DNA from: Mesorhizobium sp. YIM 152430
GTDB taxonomy: Bacteria > Pseudomonadota > Alphaproteobacteria > Rhizobiales > Rhizobiaceae
Length of the DNA: 64,000 bases
NCBI RefSeq assembly: GCF_029210365.1
Contig: NZ_JARGES010000027.1
Coordinates: 248,001-312,000 of the forward strand
Direction: 5' to 3'
This document shows, piece by piece, positions 19,182-28,976 of the stretch. The notes below the pieces were generated by a model, which did not search any database, was not told where the DNA came from, and worked only from the letters and a program-made list of their open reading frames with translations. Each line of letters opens with the position of its first letter. Position 1 is the stretch's first letter. The position numbers and the translations under genes are program-made.

Positions 19182-20555
19182 ATGACCGTCACCGTCCGAT
19201 TCGCGCCATCGCCGACCGGCCATATCCATATCGGAAATGCGCGCACGGCGCTCTTCAACTGGCTGTTCGCGAAGAAGGCCGGCGGGCGCTTCATCCTGCG
19301 CTTCGACGACACGGACGTTGCGCGTTCGAAGCAGGAATATGCCGACCAGATCCAGAAGGACCTGTTCTGGCTCGGCATCAAGCCGGACGTGACCGCGCAC
19401 CAGTCGGCCCGCTTTGCGACTTATGACGCGGCGGTCGAGACGCTGAAGGCCATGGGCCTGCTTTATCCCTGCTACGAGACGGCGGACGAACTGGAGCGCA
19501 AGCGCAAGCTGCGCCTGGCGCGGCGATTGCCGCCGGTCTATGGCCGCGAGGCGCTGAAGCTTACGGACGAGGAGAAGGCAGCGCTCGAAGCCGAAGGCAG
19601 CAAGCCGCACTGGCGCTTCCTCCTTCCGAATTTCGAGGCCGACCCGTTCGCGCCGCAGCGCACGGAAGTCCACTGGGACGACGTCGTGCGCGGCCCGCAG
19701 ACGGTCGACCTCGCTTCGATGTCCGATCCGGTTCTGGTACGCGAGGACGGCACCTATCTCTATACGCTCCCTTCGGTGGCCGACGACATCGAGATGGGCG
19801 TAACGCACGTCATCCGCGGCGACGACCATGTGACGAATACCGGCGCGCAAATCGCGCTCTTCGAGGCGCTTGGCGCGGTGCCGCCGGGCTTCGGCCATCA
19901 CAATCTCCTGACGACCAGCACGGGCGAGGGACTGTCGAAGCGCAGCGGATCGCTGTCGATCAAGGGATTGCGCGAAGCCGGGATCGAACCGCTGGCCGTC
20001 GCCTCGTTGGCGGTGCTCATCGGCACGTCGGAGAATGTCGCAGCGGTCCACTCGCTCGACGAACTCGCCGACCGTTTCGACCCGGCCGCGACGTCGAAAT
20101 CGGCGGCGAAGTTCGATCCGGCCGATCTCGACGGGCTCAATCGCGACGTGCTGCACGCCATGCCCTTCGCGACGGCAAAACCGCGGCTCGCCGAACTCGG
20201 AATCGAAGGCGAGAAGGCCGAAGCATTCTGGCTGGCCGTGCGTGGCAATCTCGATCGTTTCGATGAGGCGAAGGAGTGGTGGACGATCCTGTCGCCCAAG
20301 GGCCGCCCCGGCATTGCACCGTCCGACGAGGATCGCGCATTTCTCGAACATGCCTTCGACGAGTTGCCGGTCGAGCCGTGGGACCAGATGACGTGGAAGA
20401 TCTGGACCGACCGCGTGAAGCAGGTGACGGGCCGCAGGGGCAAGGCGCTCTTCATGCCGCTGCGGCTGGCCCTCACCGGCCGGGAGTCCGGCCCGGAGCT
20501 CGCAAATCTATTGCCGCTTCTGGGGCGGGAAGAAAGCTTGGCCCGACGACCCTGA
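19182..20555 (+). CDS. gltX: Glutamyl-tRNA synthetase
   Basis: 457 residues, class I synthetase. It has the HIGH-type motif HIHIGNART (14-22) after VRFAPSPTG, and a KMSKS equivalent [16 protein letters not shown]. The C-terminal anticodon-binding helical domain ends in [12 protein letters not shown]. Alphaproteobacteria often carry two GluRS paralogs that differ in this loop, and one may charge tRNA-Gln as a step toward amidation. Which paralog this is cannot be decided without the other. The start lies two bases after nadE's stop. Confidence 0.96.
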   Translation: MTVTVRFAPSPTGHIHIGNARTALFNWLFAKKAGGRFILRFDDTDVARSKQEYADQIQKDLFWLGIKPDVTAHQSARFATYDAAVETLKAMGLLYPCYETADELERKRKLRLARRLPPVYGREALKLTDEEKAALEAEGSKPHWRFLLPNFEADPFAPQRTEVHWDDVVRGPQTVDLASMSDPVLVREDGTYLYTLPSVADDIEMGVTHVIRGDDHVTNTGAQIALFEALGAVPPGFGHHNLLTTSTGEGLSKRSGSLSIKGLREAGIEPLAVASLAVLIGTSENVAAVHSLDELADRFDPAATSKSAAKFDPADLDGLNRDVLHAMPFATAKPRLAELGIEGEKAEAFWLAVRGNLDRFDEAKEWWTILSPKGRPGIAPSDEDRAFLEHAFDELPVEPWDQMTWKIWTDRVKQVTGRRGKALFMPLRLALTGRESGPELANLLPLLGREESLARRP

Positions 20556-20850
20556 CCGGAGGCTGGTCTGCAAGGTCGCGCAGTTCAGCCTCGATCATTG
20601 GCGGTGTTGCGGGAGGGGACGGCCGGACATCTGCGTCAATGGCGGATATGCCGATCACGATCAGGCTGCCCTTGGAAATCGTCGCACGGGCGCGGCCTGG
20701 TGGGCGCGCGTCGTCCCCGCCGCATCCAACGACATGGAAGGATGGCGAGGCCGCACGGCAACCAGGCGCCCCATCATTGGCCGTCGACGTGCCGGCAAAG
20801 GCAAACATGCCGAAAAGGAGCGTGGCGGCAAATCGTTTCGTTTCGTTCAT
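20473..20850 (-). CDS. Small secreted hypothetical protein
   Basis: 125 residues with a plausible signal peptide ([20 protein letters not shown], cleavage near STA-ND), so probably periplasmic. The mature part is Pro/Arg-rich; a stretch reading [21 protein letters not shown] near the C-terminus looks like a conserved segment rather than antisense noise. It fills the 318 bp between gltX and maeB and overlaps the last 83 bp of gltX in antisense. The ATG has no strong Shine-Dalgarno. I do not recognise a family. The signal peptide is the main argument that it is real. Confidence 0.5.
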   Translation of the reverse strand: MNETKRFAATLLFGMFAFAGTSTANDGAPGCRAASPSFHVVGCGGDDARPPGRARATISKGSLIVIGISAIDADVRPSPPATPPMIEAELRDLADQPPVRVVGPSFLPAPEAAIDLRAPGRTPGR

Positions 20851-20873
20851 CCGGCAATCATAGCGATCGCCGG

Positions 20874-23192
20874 TTAATCCCCGATTGCTTCGCTGGCGGT
20901 CTGGCTGGCCTCGACGACCGCGAGCGCGGTCATGTTGACCACGCCGCGAGACGTCACCGAAGGCGTCAGGATATGCGCCGGCCGCGACGTGCCGAGAAGG
21001 ATCGGGCCGACGTGAAGCGAATCGGTCATCGCCTTGATCGTGTTCAGCGCGATGTTCGCGGAATCGAGATTAGGGAACACAAGCAGATTGGCTTCTCCGG
21101 TCAGACGCGAATGGGGAAAGACGCGGTTGCGTAACGCCTCCGAGAGTGCCGAATCGCCATGCATCTCGCCGTCCGCGACAAGGTCGGGGGCGGTGCGGTG
21201 CAGGATCTCCGATGCCTGACGCATTTTGAGGGCGCTCGCCGAATCGCGCGAGCCGAAATTCGAATGCGACAGCAGTGCCGCCTTGGGCTCGATGCCGAAG
21301 CGACGGATTTCATGCGCGGCCAGGATCGTCATTTCGGCGATGTCCTGGGCGCACGGATCGACCGTGACATAGGTGTCGGTGAAGAAGGTGACGCCGCGCT
21401 GCGAGATCAGCATCGACAGCGCCGACAGGTCGGCCACTTCCGGTCGCCGGCCGATGATCAGTTCGACATTGCGCAGATGCCGCTCGAAGCGGCCTTCCAG
21501 CCCGCAGATCATCGCATCGGCCTCGCCGCGCATCATGGCAAGCGCCGCAATGACGGTGGTGTTGGTGCGCACCATGGTGCGCGCAGCCTCGGTCGTGACC
21601 CCGCGCCGGCCGCCGAGCCGGATCAGGAGATCGACATAGTCGCGATAGCGTGGATCGTCCTCGGGATTGATGATCTCGAAATCGGTCTGCGGCCTGATCT
21701 TCAGCCCATAGCGCTTCAGCCGGGTCTCGATGACGGCCGGCCGGCCGATGAGGATCGGCGTCGCGATCGTCTCCTCGATGACGACCTGCGCGGCACGCAA
21801 GACGCGCTCGTCCTCCCCGTCCGAATAGATGACCCGATTGGCGCTGGCATTGCGCGCCGCGGCGAAGACCGGCTTCATCACGAGGCCGGAGCGGAAGACG
21901 AAGCGCGTCAGCCGGTCGACATAGGCGCCCATGTCCTCGATCGGACGCGTCGCGACTCCGGTTTCCATCGCGGCCCGCGCGACGGCCGGCGCGATGCGCA
22001 GGATCAGGCGCGGATCGAAGGGCGAGGGGATGAGGAAGTCGGGACCGAAGATCGGCGTCTCGCCCGAATAGGCGCGGGCCGCGACGTCGGATGGCTCCTC
22101 GCGGGCAAGCGCCGCGATGGCGCGCACGGCGGCCATCTTCATCGGCTCGTTGATCGCCGTGGCGCCGACGTCGAGCGCACCGCGGAAGATGTAGGGGAAG
22201 CACAGGACGTTGTTGACCTGGTTCGGAAAGTCCGACCGTCCGGTGCAGATCATCGCGTCGGGACGGGCCGTGCGGGCCAGTTCCGGCATGATCTCGGGCG
22301 TCGGATTGGCGAGCGCGAGGATCAGCGGCCGCTCGGCCATATGCGCCAGCAGTTCGGGCTTGAGAACGCCGGCGGCCGACAGACCGAGGAACACGTCAGC
22401 GCCGCCAATGACGTCGGCCAGCGTGCGCGCGTTCGTGTCCTTGAGATAGGGTTCCTTCCAGCGATCCATTTCCTCGACGCGGCCCTTGTAGGCGACGCCG
22501 TGCCGGTCGGTGATCCAGATGTTCTCGCGGCTGGCACCGAGTTCGACGAGAAGGTTGAGGCAGGCCAGTGCCGCAGCGCCTGCGCCGGAGGTGACGATCT
22601 TCACCTCGGCGATGACCTTGCCGGCAAGCTCGAGCGCGTTGAGGACGGCAGCAGCGACGATGATGGCCGTGCCGTGCTGGTCGTCGTGAAAGACGGGAAT
22701 CTTCATCCGCGCCTTCAACTGCTCCTCGACCTCGAAGCATTCGGGCGCCTTGATGTCTTCCAGGTTGATGCCGCCGAAGGTCGGTTCCAGCGCGGAAACG
22801 GTCTCGACCATCCGCGCGATCTCAGGCGCGTCGATCTCGATGTCGAAGACGTCGATGCCGGCGAACTTCTTGAACAGGACCGCCTTGCCCTCCATCACCG
22901 GCTTGGAGGCGAGGGGACCGATATTGCCGAGGCCGAGCACGGCGGACCCGTTGGAGATGACCGCGACGAGGTTGGAACGCGCCGTGTAATCGGCTGCCAG
23001 CGCCGGGTCCTCGTGGATGGCGAGGCAGGGGGCGGCGACGCCGGGCGAATAGGCCAGTGCGAGGTCGCGCTGGTTGCCGAGCGGCTTCGTTGCCTGAATT
23101 TCGAGCTTACCGGGTGCGGGATGGCGATGATAGAAGAGCGCCGCCTCGTCGAGATCCGCAGGCGGTGCTTTCGTCGTCTCGACATCCATCAT
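20874..23192 (-). CDS. maeB: NADP-dependent malic enzyme with phosphotransacetylase-like C-terminal domain
   Basis: 772 residues. Oxidative decarboxylation of malate to pyruvate, supplying NADPH. The N-terminal malic domain has [13 protein letters not shown] and [13 protein letters not shown]; the NAD(P)-binding domain has [18 protein letters not shown]; the C-terminal third (about 440-772) resembles phosphotransacetylase but is regulatory in this family. The start is placed at the ATG pair at 23192 ([16 protein letters not shown]), matching family length; the frame is open 26 codons further upstream without a better start. Divergent from the LpxH-like gene. Confidence 0.95.
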   Translation of the reverse strand: MMDVETTKAPPADLDEAALFYHRHPAPGKLEIQATKPLGNQRDLALAYSPGVAAPCLAIHEDPALAADYTARSNLVAVISNGSAVLGLGNIGPLASKPVMEGKAVLFKKFAGIDVFDIEIDAPEIARMVETVSALEPTFGGINLEDIKAPECFEVEEQLKARMKIPVFHDDQHGTAIIVAAAVLNALELAGKVIAEVKIVTSGAGAAALACLNLLVELGASRENIWITDRHGVAYKGRVEEMDRWKEPYLKDTNARTLADVIGGADVFLGLSAAGVLKPELLAHMAERPLILALANPTPEIMPELARTARPDAMICTGRSDFPNQVNNVLCFPYIFRGALDVGATAINEPMKMAAVRAIAALAREEPSDVAARAYSGETPIFGPDFLIPSPFDPRLILRIAPAVARAAMETGVATRPIEDMGAYVDRLTRFVFRSGLVMKPVFAAARNASANRVIYSDGEDERVLRAAQVVIEETIATPILIGRPAVIETRLKRYGLKIRPQTDFEIINPEDDPRYRDYVDLLIRLGGRRGVTTEAARTMVRTNTTVIAALAMMRGEADAMICGLEGRFERHLRNVELIIGRRPEVADLSALSMLISQRGVTFFTDTYVTVDPCAQDIAEMTILAAHEIRRFGIEPKAALLSHSNFGSRDSASALKMRQASEILHRTAPDLVADGEMHGDSALSEALRNRVFPHSRLTGEANLLVFPNLDSANIALNTIKAMTDSLHVGPILLGTSRPAHILTPSVTSRGVVNMTALAVVEASQTASEAIGD

Positions 23193-23378
23193 CGCTCGCC
23201 CATCCTTGTTCGCCTTCTTTTCATTTCTTGATAGCCCGCGCGGCCATCGGACATTGCTCGCCGGCGCCATGCTGAAATCGGCGCCAACCTATCGCCAGCG
23301 ACCCTCGAAAGACAACCGTCATACGGCTGTGATCTGACTCACGCCATAGAGCGGGCGACGCAATGACGAGGGCCATCC

Positions 23379-24188
23379 ATGACCGCCACGCCGCGCCGCT
23401 TCCGCACGCTCTTCATCTCCGATGTGCATCTGGGGTCCAAACCGGCGAAGGCCGACTATCTGATCGACTTCCTGCGCCATCATGAAGCGGGCCGGATCTT
23501 CCTCGTCGGCGACATCGTCGACGGATGGCGTCTGAAGCGCTCCTGGCATTGGCCGCAGGCGCACAACGACGTCGTCCAGAAGCTGCTGCGGCAAGCCCGA
23601 AAGGGCTGTCACATCACCTACATCGCCGGCAATCACGATGAGTTCCTGCGCGACTTCCAGGGCACGCATTTCGGCGGCATCGTCGTCGCCGACCGTGTGA
23701 TCCACGAAGCGGCGGACGGGCGACGCTATCTGGTCATTCACGGCGACCAGTTCGACGCGGTCGTCCACAATTATCGCTGGCTCGCTTATCTCGGCGACAA
23801 AGCGTATGACGCCGCCATCGTCATCGGCCGCATCGTCGCGCGGCTGCGCCGGTTGGCCGGTCTGCCATACTGGTCGTTTTCGTCCTGGGCGAAGCTCCGG
23901 GTCAAGAAGGCGGTGAATTTCATCAGCGCTTTCCAGAGCGTGCTGGCAGAGGAAGCGCGGCGCTGCGGCGTGGACGGCGTGATCTGCGGCCACATCCACC
24001 ATGCGGTGATCGAAGAGGTCGGCGGCGTGCGCTACATCAACAGCGGCGACTGGGTCGAAAGCTGCACGGCCGTCGCCGAACATTTCGATGGGACGTTCGA
24101 AATCATTCACTGGGCGACGGCCGGCGAGATTGCGGCGCCGGTCCTCGTTCCGGTCGATATCCCCGTGACCGCCGCGAGAGCCGCGTAG
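23379..24188 (+). CDS. Metallophosphoesterase, LpxH-like UDP-2,3-diacylglucosamine diphosphatase family
   Basis: 269 residues, calcineurin-like fold. The metal ligands appear in order: FISDVHLGS (14-22), VGDIVDGWRL, AGNHDEF, VIHGDQFD and CGHIHHAV. It is annotated by similarity as the lipid A enzyme that cleaves UDP-2,3-diacylglucosamine. However, many alphaproteobacteria use the unrelated LpxI for that step, so the physiological substrate is open. The middle region (VIGRIVARLRRLAGLPYWSF) is amphipathic and may contact membrane. It is convergent with the racemase gene, one base between the stops. Confidence 0.88.
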   Translation: MTATPRRFRTLFISDVHLGSKPAKADYLIDFLRHHEAGRIFLVGDIVDGWRLKRSWHWPQAHNDVVQKLLRQARKGCHITYIAGNHDEFLRDFQGTHFGGIVVADRVIHEAADGRRYLVIHGDQFDAVVHNYRWLAYLGDKAYDAAIVIGRIVARLRRLAGLPYWSFSSWAKLRVKKAVNFISAFQSVLAEEARRCGVDGVICGHIHHAVIEEVGGVRYINSGDWVESCTAVAEHFDGTFEIIHWATAGEIAAPVLVPVDIPVTAARAA

Positions 24189-24189
24189 C

Positions 24190-25173
24190 CTAGCCCCAGA
24201 GCGCCGGATCGGGCGGAGAGACCAGCGAGCCCGAATAGGCGAGCGCTGGCGTGCGGTCCTTTGCAAGCAGGAGCGGCCCGTCGAGATCGACATAGTCCGC
24301 ATCCTGCGCCAGCAGAACCGCAGGCGCCATCGCCAGCGACGTGCCCACCATGCAGCCCACCATGACGCCGAAGCCGAGGCTGCGGGCGCGCTCGCGCAGG
24401 ATGATGGCCGATGTCAGCCCGCCGGTCTTGTCGAGCTTGATGTTGACGGCGTCATAAAGCCCGAGAAGCTGTTCCAGATCGTCGGGGCCGTGGACGCTCT
24501 CGTCGGCGCAGATCGGCACCGGATGCGGGATCGAGCGCAGGATCTCGTCCTTGCCCTGCGGCAACGGCTGCTCGATGAGCGAGACCTTGAATTCGGCTGC
24601 AACAAGAAGGTGTTCGCGGATGTTCTCCGGCGTCCAGCCCTCGTTCGCGTCCAGAATGATGCGGCTGTTCGGGGCGGAACTTGCGACCGCATGGATGCGA
24701 GCGCGATCGTCCTCGGTGCCGACCTTTACCTTCAGGAGCGGGCGGAACGCATTGGAACGCGCCTGCGCGGCCATCTCGTCCGGCGTTCCAAGCGAAATCG
24801 TCATCGCGGTCGACAGGGGACGCGGCGGCATCGCGCAGACGTCCGAATGCGCGCGGCGCCCGCCGATCTTCGATTCGAGATCCCAAAGCGCACAGTCGAC
24901 CGCATTGCGCGCGGCGCCTGCCGGCATCAGGTCGATCAGCGTGCGCCGATCCGCCCCGTCGCGGATCGCGGGCATGACCGATTCGATCACGGAGCGAACC
25001 TGATCGAGACTCTCACCATATCGTGAATAGGGAACACATTCACCGCGGCCGACGTTCTGTCCTTCTGTGATCGTGCAGGTGACGACTTCTGCCTCGGTCT
25101 TGGAACCCCGCGAAATCCTGAAACTCCCCGCAATCGGGAACCGTTCTATCTCGGCAGAAATGTCACGCCGCAT
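24190..25173 (-). CDS. Enolase-superfamily racemase, N-acetyl-D-Glu racemase (DgcA)/dipeptide epimerase type
   Basis: 327 residues, mandelate racemase/muconate lactonising enzyme fold. The capping domain has ECVPYSRYGES. The barrel carries the KVKVG Lys motif, metal ligands in DANEGW, QPLPQGKDE and CADESVHGPDD, and the opposite catalytic Lys in NIKLDKTGGL. Two facing lysines indicate 1,1-proton transfer on an amino-acid-like substrate. Close relatives are Ala-Glu dipeptide epimerases (peptide recycling) and DgcA (D-glutamate catabolism). The DgcN partner is not adjacent, so the choice remains open. Divergent from the mla operon by 42 bp. Confidence 0.85.
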   Translation of the reverse strand: MRRDISAEIERFPIAGSFRISRGSKTEAEVVTCTITEGQNVGRGECVPYSRYGESLDQVRSVIESVMPAIRDGADRRTLIDLMPAGAARNAVDCALWDLESKIGGRRAHSDVCAMPPRPLSTAMTISLGTPDEMAAQARSNAFRPLLKVKVGTEDDRARIHAVASSAPNSRIILDANEGWTPENIREHLLVAAEFKVSLIEQPLPQGKDEILRSIPHPVPICADESVHGPDDLEQLLGLYDAVNIKLDKTGGLTSAIILRERARSLGFGVMVGCMVGTSLAMAPAVLLAQDADYVDLDGPLLLAKDRTPALAYSGSLVSPPDPALWG

Positions 25174-25215
25174 GAGGGAATTCTCCAGTGCTGAAATCGC
25201 GTCCCGGTTGGCAAA

Positions 25216-26439
25216 GTGACAGCCGAGAAAATCGTGAGTAAGACTTCCGCCATGTTCAGGAAACGTGAACCGGAAGCAAGTCAGGCTTCGGCTGAAAACA
25301 CATTGGCGCGCCCTGCGGTGGAGTGGCGCGACGAGGGCGGTCGCCTTGTCGCGAGGCTGTCAGGGGACTGGGACACGCAGACCGTCGCCGCCGTCGATCG
25401 GGAGATGCGCGATCTCGAAGGCCGGAACACGGCCGGGCAACTGGCCATCGACGTGTCGCGCGTCGGGCGCATGGACACCGCCGGGGCGTGGCTGATCGAG
25501 CGGCTTGCCCACGCCCATCGCAGCCGCGGGGCCGAGGTTGCCGTGTCCGGCCAGACCGAATCGCTCGGCATCCTTTTCGATGCGGTCGGCGAGGCGCTGC
25601 GAAAGCCGGTCGAGCCCCGATCCGACGATCGAATCTCGATCTTCCTGCGTCCCATCGAGGGGCTGGGAAAGACGATGCACAGCCTCTACGGCGATTTCCT
25701 CGCCTCGATGCATATTCTGGGCGCGACGATCCGCGGCGGCCAGTTGAAGCTCGGGCGTGGCCATTCGGTGAACCTTGCGGCGATCTTCAACCAGATCGAC
25801 CGGATGGGCGTCGGCGCGATACCCGTGGTCGTCCTGATGTCCTTCATCGTCGGGGCCATCGTCGCCCAGCAGGGCGCGTTCCAGCTTCGCTATTTCGGCG
25901 CCGAGATTTTCGTCGTGGATCTCGTGGGCATTCTCGTCCTGCGCGAGATGGGCGTGCTGTTGACCGCGATCATGGTCGCCGGTCGCTCCGGCAGCGCCAT
26001 CACCGCCGAGATCGGCTCGATGAAGATGCGCGAGGAGGTCGATGCGCTGACCGTGATCGGCCTCAACCCCGTCGGCGTCCTCGTCTTTCCGCGGCTGGTG
26101 GCGCTGGTGATCGCACTGCCCTGTCTGACGGTGCTGGCGAATTTCGCGGCCATCGGCGGTGCGATGACGGTGACGTGGATCTATTCGGGAATCACGCCGG
26201 ATGCGTTTTTGGACCGGATGCGCGCCTCGATCGACATCGGAACGATCATGGCCGGTCTGATCAAGGCGCCCTTCATGGCGCTGATCATCGGCATCATCGG
26301 TTCCGTCGAGGGCATGAAGGTCGGCGGAAGCGCCGAATCGCTGGGACGACATGTCACGACGTCGGTCGTGAAGTCGATCTTCGTCGTCATCGTGCTGGAT
26401 GGCCTGTTCGCCATCTTCTACGCAGCGATCAATTTCTGA
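25216..26439 (+). CDS. mlaE: MlaE-family lipid ABC transporter permease with fused STAS domain
   Basis: 407 residues. Residues about 25-130 form an STAS (MlaB-like) domain, with VEWRDEGGRLVARLSGDW and DTAGAWLIERLAHAH. The rest is the MlaE permease, with about five or six membrane helices and the conserved VGAIVAQQGAFQLRYFGAE, EMGVLLTAIMVAGRSGSAI and EIGSMKMREEVDAL. In E. coli MlaB is a separate subunit; fusion to the permease is common outside Enterobacteria. Two GTG codons (25216, 25234) and an ATG (25252) are possible starts; GAGAAA before the second GTG slightly favours 25234. First gene of the operon. Confidence 0.92.
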   Translation: MTAEKIVSKTSAMFRKREPEASQASAENTLARPAVEWRDEGGRLVARLSGDWDTQTVAAVDREMRDLEGRNTAGQLAIDVSRVGRMDTAGAWLIERLAHAHRSRGAEVAVSGQTESLGILFDAVGEALRKPVEPRSDDRISIFLRPIEGLGKTMHSLYGDFLASMHILGATIRGGQLKLGRGHSVNLAAIFNQIDRMGVGAIPVVVLMSFIVGAIVAQQGAFQLRYFGAEIFVVDLVGILVLREMGVLLTAIMVAGRSGSAITAEIGSMKMREEVDALTVIGLNPVGVLVFPRLVALVIALPCLTVLANFAAIGGAMTVTWIYSGITPDAFLDRMRASIDIGTIMAGLIKAPFMALIIGIIGSVEGMKVGGSAESLGRHVTTSVVKSIFVVIVLDGLFAIFYAAINF

Positions 26440-26446
26440 GGGCGCG

Positions 26447-27268
26447 ATGAGCGAAGCGACGATCCAGACCGCTCCGGTCCACCTGCATCCCGCACCCGAA
26501 CGCGACGTCGTGCTGCGCGCGCGCGACGTGACGGTTTCCTTCGGCAGGGCGACGGTTCTGGAAAATCTCTCGCTCGACGTCTATCGCGGCGAAATCCTGG
26601 GCTTCATCGGACCATCGGGCGCCGGCAAGTCGGTTCTCCTGCGCACGGTCCTCGGCCTCAACCGCAAGCAGGCCGGTGCGATCGAGCTTTTCGGAGTGGA
26701 CATCGACAGGGTTTCCGACCAGCAGCGCGTCGCCATCGACATGCGACTTGGCGTTCTTTTCCAGCACGGCGCGCTCTTCTCCGCGCTGACGGTGAAGGAA
26801 AACATCCAGGTTCCGATGCGCGAATATCTCGACCTGCCCAAAAGGCTCATGGACGAGTTGGCGATGCTGAAGCTCGAACTGGTCGGGCTGAAGCCGGACG
26901 CGGCCGCCAAGTTCCCGTCCGAATTGTCGGGCGGCATGATCAAGCGCGCGGCCCTGGCGCGCGCGCTCGCTCTCGATCCCGACATCGTCTTCCTCGACGA
27001 GCCGACTTCGGGTCTCGATCCGATCGGCGCGGCCGATTTCGACGAACTGGTCGACAAGCTGCGCAATACGATGGGCCTGACCGTCTACATGGTGACGCAC
27101 GACCTCGACAGCCTGTTCTCGGTCTGCGACCGCATCGCCATTCTCGGCAACAAGAAGGTGATGGTCGACGGGACGGTCGAGGAACTGATGAATTACGACG
27201 AGCCGTGGGTGCAATCCTATTTCCGCGGAAAACGCGCGCGCCAGATCGACATGTCCGCGCGCGGTTGA
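26447..27268 (+). CDS. mlaF: MlaF-type lipid ABC transporter ATPase
   Basis: 273 residues. ABC ATPase that powers lipid movement by the MlaE permease between inner membrane and MCE partner. Walker A GPSGAGKSVLL (63-73), signature LSGGMIKRAALARAL, Walker B IVFLDEPTSGLDP and the switch His in MVTHDLDSLF are all present. The C-terminal extension ending in YFRGKRARQIDM is typical of MlaF. The start is the ATG at 26447, seven bases after mlaE's stop. Confidence 0.95.
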   Translation: MSEATIQTAPVHLHPAPERDVVLRARDVTVSFGRATVLENLSLDVYRGEILGFIGPSGAGKSVLLRTVLGLNRKQAGAIELFGVDIDRVSDQQRVAIDMRLGVLFQHGALFSALTVKENIQVPMREYLDLPKRLMDELAMLKLELVGLKPDAAAKFPSELSGGMIKRAALARALALDPDIVFLDEPTSGLDPIGAADFDELVDKLRNTMGLTVYMVTHDLDSLFSVCDRIAILGNKKVMVDGTVEELMNYDEPWVQSYFRGKRARQIDMSARG

Positions 27269-27282
27269 ACGAGAGAAGCTGA

Positions 27283-28881
27283 ATGGAAACACGAGCCAAT
27301 TACGTCACCGTCGGCATCTTCACGCTTGTCGCCATCCTGTCCGCCTTCGCCTTCGTCTACTGGACCGCGGCGGTCGGCGAGCGCGGCGAGACGGCCAGCG
27401 TGCGCATCCTGATACCGGGCTCCGCGTCTGGCCTGGGACGCGGCAGCGCGATCCTGTTCAACGGCGTGCGCGTCGGCGACATTCGCCGCGTCTATATCGA
27501 TCCGCGCAACCCGGCCGCCGCGATCGCCGACGCCGAGATCGACAGGCTGACTCCGATCACCCGCTCGACGCAGGTCGATGTCGGTCTCGCGGGCCTGACC
27601 GGACAGGCCAATATCGAACTGCGCGGCGCCAATCTCGACGAGCCGAGCCTTCTCGACGAGGCCGATGCGAACAACACCGTCGCCGAACTGACGGCCAATC
27701 CGTCGGCCGTGACGAACCTTCTCGAAAGCGCCCAGTCGATCTTTCGGAGGGCCGACTCGGTTCTGACGGAATTCGAAGGCTTCGCGACCGACGTGCGCGG
27801 CCCCCTCGTCGAATCCGCGCGCAACGCGCAGCGCTTTTCCGAGGCGCTCGGACGCAACGCGGAAGGCATCGACACATTCCTCGCCAGCGTCTCGGACCTC
27901 TCCGGCACTCTGTCGCGCGTCTCGGGCCAGCTCGAATCGACGCTCGGCGCCGCCGAGACTTTCATCGCCGCGATCGATCCCGATCGCATCAATGCCGTCG
28001 TCGGCAATGTCGAGGAATTCACGGGCGATCTGCGCGTGGCCGGCGACGGCCTTGCCAACATCATGGCCAATATCGATCGCGCCTCCGCATCCGTTGCCGA
28101 ACTGACCGAGAGTGCTCAGGGCACGTTCACGCGCGTCGACGGCGCCGTCGCCAATGTCGAGGCGATCATCGGCGAAGTCGATCCGCAAGTGATTGGCGAC
28201 GTCGTCGCCAATTTTTCCGCCGCCAGCGACACCATCCGCCAGGTAGCGGCCGACGTCTCATCCGTCGCCGAAACCGTCAGCGGCAGATCCGACGACATCG
28301 ATGCAATCATATCCGACGCGCGTCTTCTTGGTGAGCGCCTCAATCAGGCATCTCTGCGGGTCGATTCGGTTCTCATGCGCGTCGACGATCTTCTCGGATC
28401 GGGCCAGGCGGATGGCGTGATCGCGGACACGCGTGAGACGCTCCGAAGCTTCCGCCAGGTGGCCGACACGCTCAACGAGCGCATCGACAGCCTGCTCGGC
28501 TCGGAAGAGACGGAAGGACTGATTGCCGATGCCCGCCAGACGCTCGATGCCTTCCGCGGCATGGCGAACACCATCGATGCGCGTGTCGACGACGTGCTCG
28601 GCTCGGAAAACACGCAAGGGCTGATCGCCGATGCGAGCGCCACGCTCGCCGCCTATCGCCAGGTCGCGAACACGCTCAACCAGCAGGTCGGCGTCATCTC
28701 GGGCAACCTGTCGCGGTTTACCGGTCAGGGCTTGCGCGAAGTCGATGGGCTGGTGCGCGACACGCGCCAATCGATCAACCGCATCGAGCGTGCGATCACC
28801 GATCTCGAGCGCAATCCGCAGCGCATTCTCGGCGGCGGTGCGGGCGAGGTGCGTCAGTTCGACGGGCGCCAGCGCCGATGA
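27283..28881 (+). CDS. mlaD: MlaD-type MCE domain protein with long repeat-containing tail
   Basis: 532 residues, anchored by one N-terminal helix (VGIFTLVAILSAFAFVYW, about 8-25). The MCE domain (about 38-118) has GSASGLGRGSAILFNGVRVG. It is a periplasmic lipid-carrying ring subunit. Unlike short MlaD (about 180 residues), some 400 residues of helical, Ser/Thr/Asp-rich sequence follow, as in long MCE proteins that form a tube or needle toward the outer membrane. Three tandem 34-residue repeats occupy residues 367-400, 401-434 and 435-468 (core LLGSE-x3-GLIADA). Cotranscribed with mlaE and mlaF. Confidence 0.93.
   Translation: METRANYVTVGIFTLVAILSAFAFVYWTAAVGERGETASVRILIPGSASGLGRGSAILFNGVRVGDIRRVYIDPRNPAAAIADAEIDRLTPITRSTQVDVGLAGLTGQANIELRGANLDEPSLLDEADANNTVAELTANPSAVTNLLESAQSIFRRADSVLTEFEGFATDVRGPLVESARNAQRFSEALGRNAEGIDTFLASVSDLSGTLSRVSGQLESTLGAAETFIAAIDPDRINAVVGNVEEFTGDLRVAGDGLANIMANIDRASASVAELTESAQGTFTRVDGAVANVEAIIGEVDPQVIGDVVANFSAASDTIRQVAADVSSVAETVSGRSDDIDAIISDARLLGERLNQASLRVDSVLMRVDDLLGSGQADGVIADTRETLRSFRQVADTLNERIDSLLGSEETEGLIADARQTLDAFRGMANTIDARVDDVLGSENTQGLIADASATLAAYRQVANTLNQQVGVISGNLSRFTGQGLREVDGLVRDTRQSINRIERAITDLERNPQRILGGGAGEVRQFDGRQRR
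28381..28686 (+). repeat. Three tandem 102-bp coding repeats in mlaD
   Basis: Units 28381-28482, 28483-28584 and 28585-28686, each encoding 34 residues of the pattern VDDLLGS-x4-G-[VL]-IAD and then R-x-[VM]-A-[DN]-T. The protein pattern is well kept while the DNA has diverged, so the duplication is old. Confidence 0.85.
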
Positions 28882-28892
28882 GGGAACCAATC

Positions 28893-28976
28893 ATGTCAAA
28901 TGATAATTCTATGTCGGCGTGCGCGCGAAAATTGCAGCCTCATGCTGCGAACAATCAGTCGGGGGTTGATCAGTGA
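28893..28976 (+). CDS. Candidate 27-residue small ORF between mlaD and lipoprotein gene
   Basis: ATG at 28893 with GAGG nine bases upstream opens a 27-codon frame (MSNDNSMSACARKLQ and onward) whose TGA at 28974-28976 overlaps the GTG start of the next lipoprotein gene (GTGA). This layout would couple translation of the lipoprotein to the small ORF. The peptide has no membrane segment or recognised motif. It could be a leader peptide, or chance. Confidence 0.4.
   Translation: MSNDNSMSACARKLQPHAANNQSGVDQ

Noticed and set aside
21159-23231. 690-codon plus-strand open frame opposite maeB
   Set aside because: Low-complexity Asp/Arg/Gly-rich translation with no family motif; a shadow of maeB.
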